Below are positions 62,645 through 64,000 of a DNA stretch of 64,000 nt, in pieces. Under the pieces are notes generated by a model. It had not been told where the DNA came from. It searched no databases and was given only the letters and a program-made list of their open reading frames with translations. Location of the stretch: positions 2,147,501 through 2,211,500 of the forward strand of contig JAMJFZ010000711.1 of the NCBI GenBank assembly GCA_026225945.1, in the 5' to 3' direction. Origin of the DNA: Cricetomys ansorgei (Eukaryota > Chordata > Mammalia > Rodentia > Nesomyidae). The position numbers were made by a program, and so were the translations under genes. Each line of letters opens with the position of its first letter. Within the stretch, counting starts at the first letter, position 1.

Positions 62645-64000
62645 GTCATATTGACTGCTGTCCACTGCAGTAGGAAGTTTCTCTGGTCAAAGTCGAGAGA
62701 AGCCAGGGTCCACAGGGATGAGTATAAATATTTAGAAGGCAGTTTTGTTGGCATGCCCTTTCTGCTGTTTAGTTCCTTCCTCACGTGCACTATGTGCTAT
62801 CGTAGATTGATAGCTTTCGTTTTTCATGCATGTGCAGTCTCATAACTCATATAATAAATGATTAAAATCAAATTCGAGAAGGTATTCAAGGACCTCTTTT
62901 CTAAAACATGTCAGATCAGAATACAGGATTGGCATTCATAACTTAGTTCATGAGGATGTCACAAGGATTGGATGCTCTTAATATCATGTATAGTCATAGC
63001 ACCTCCCTGTGTAGCCATATAGAGAAGAAGTGCAACATCAGACAGTGTATCAGATAGTATTGTAAAGGCAACTACAATGTAATATAATAATGACATGCAC
63101 ATCATAGCAATCATACTAATAGACTCCAGTCTACATCGAAGTTTCACAGACCTTCACTCATACTTATCAATCTGTTAGATCTACAAATGCCTCACATTGA
63201 CATTTGAAAAGGGAATCATATGTTGGGGATAGTACAACTATCATTTTGGATCTAGCAATCAAAAATAGTAATACAGACTGTCAGACCTATATTGCATTAG
63301 CAGGGACTACAGATACATGTTGCATGGGGACCTATAGAATGACGATGCCGGCAATATGACAGGACTGTCTGTCTGTATCTTGTTATTCCTTGAATTCTAG
63401 ACCTGTGACTCCAGAAGGTGACTGCTGGAGCCTTGAAAGCAGAGGGCAGCATGAGAGGGGCCACAGTGGTAGAAAAAAGCTGGCCCTGGACACACAGTCT
63501 GCCAGAGATGTGGTTGGAGCAGAGGAACAACACAACAGATGAGAAACTTGGCCACACAAGTAGTGGCTTGTCACTCATCTTTGGGACACATAATGGGGGC
63601 TGTCATTGCTACTAATGGAGGAGTGTCACATGGCCAGGAGGCAAGATGATATGGATGATCAAAATTTAAGGATTTGCATGGGGGTCCATTCACTTCTGAG
63701 CAGAAAGACTTGTGAGAGACAGAGATATTACCCAAGAGTATGTGCACAATATATCCAGAACCCTGTTAGGTAACTACAGTGGCTGGCTCTCAGTTCCATG
63801 CTCTTAAAGTCTGTGCCTCTGTCACTGACCTCACCCCCTTTTTATCTGTCATCTTTTCCTCCATGTCTTTCTAATTCCTCGCTCACTTTCCCTTGATCTC
63901 TCTATATTCCATTTCCCTATATTAATCCTTTTATTCTTCTCCATTATTAGCACATGACTCAGAGTGGTAACTCCTGTATTGAATCTACCTCACCAACCTT
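62645..64000. other. Unique-looking intergenic sequence to the window end
   Basis: No gene or confident repeat recognised; ends in CT-rich sequence. Confidence 0.4.

Overview
This is non-coding-rich mammalian nuclear DNA, almost certainly from a muroid rodent (mouse, rat, hamster, vole or deer-mouse group). The evidence is one recognisable vertebrate gene, a CpG-island promoter, and a dense mix of rodent SINEs (B1, B3/B4-type, ID-type), MIR relics, L1 3' ends, MaLR-like LTRs, a Tigger DNA-transposon fossil and many microsatellites. Nothing looks bacterial, viral or plasmid-like. I do not commit to a species.

The only protein-coding gene I can support is Prss23, a secreted trypsin-fold serine protease, on the minus strand. 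Its whole coding sequence (384 aa) lies in one exon at 15610-16764, just behind a clear splice acceptor (exon starts at 16775). The promoter and untranslated first exon lie in a CpG island at about 23690-24400, with a strong candidate donor at 23868. The gene therefore runs from about 24.4 kb down to a 3' UTR ending near 15.0 kb or lower, with an intron of about 7.1 kb. Inside that intron, at about 17265-17510 and on the same strand, is a decayed partial copy of Prss23's own coding sequence with a premature stop and frameshifts.

Region 1-15 kb (downstream of the gene) is repeat-rich: L1 and SINE relics, a 19-bp diverged minisatellite (3.55-4.04 kb), a 180-bp TTTC tract, and a 0.75-kb long inverted repeat (9.26-10.01 kb). 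Region 24.5-64 kb (upstream of the promoter) holds no gene I can recognise. It contains MaLR-like LTRs, a Tigger fossil (35.46-36.11 kb), L1 and MIR relics, a minus-strand solo-LTR-like unit carrying 11 perfect-phase telomeric hexamers (41.2-41.7 kb), and a tight cluster of three perfect AP-1 sites (59.25-59.30 kb) that could be a distal enhancer.

The best candidates for a second look are the telomere-repeat-bearing LTR, the intronic Prss23 fragment, the AP-1 cluster, the long inverted repeat and the minisatellite.
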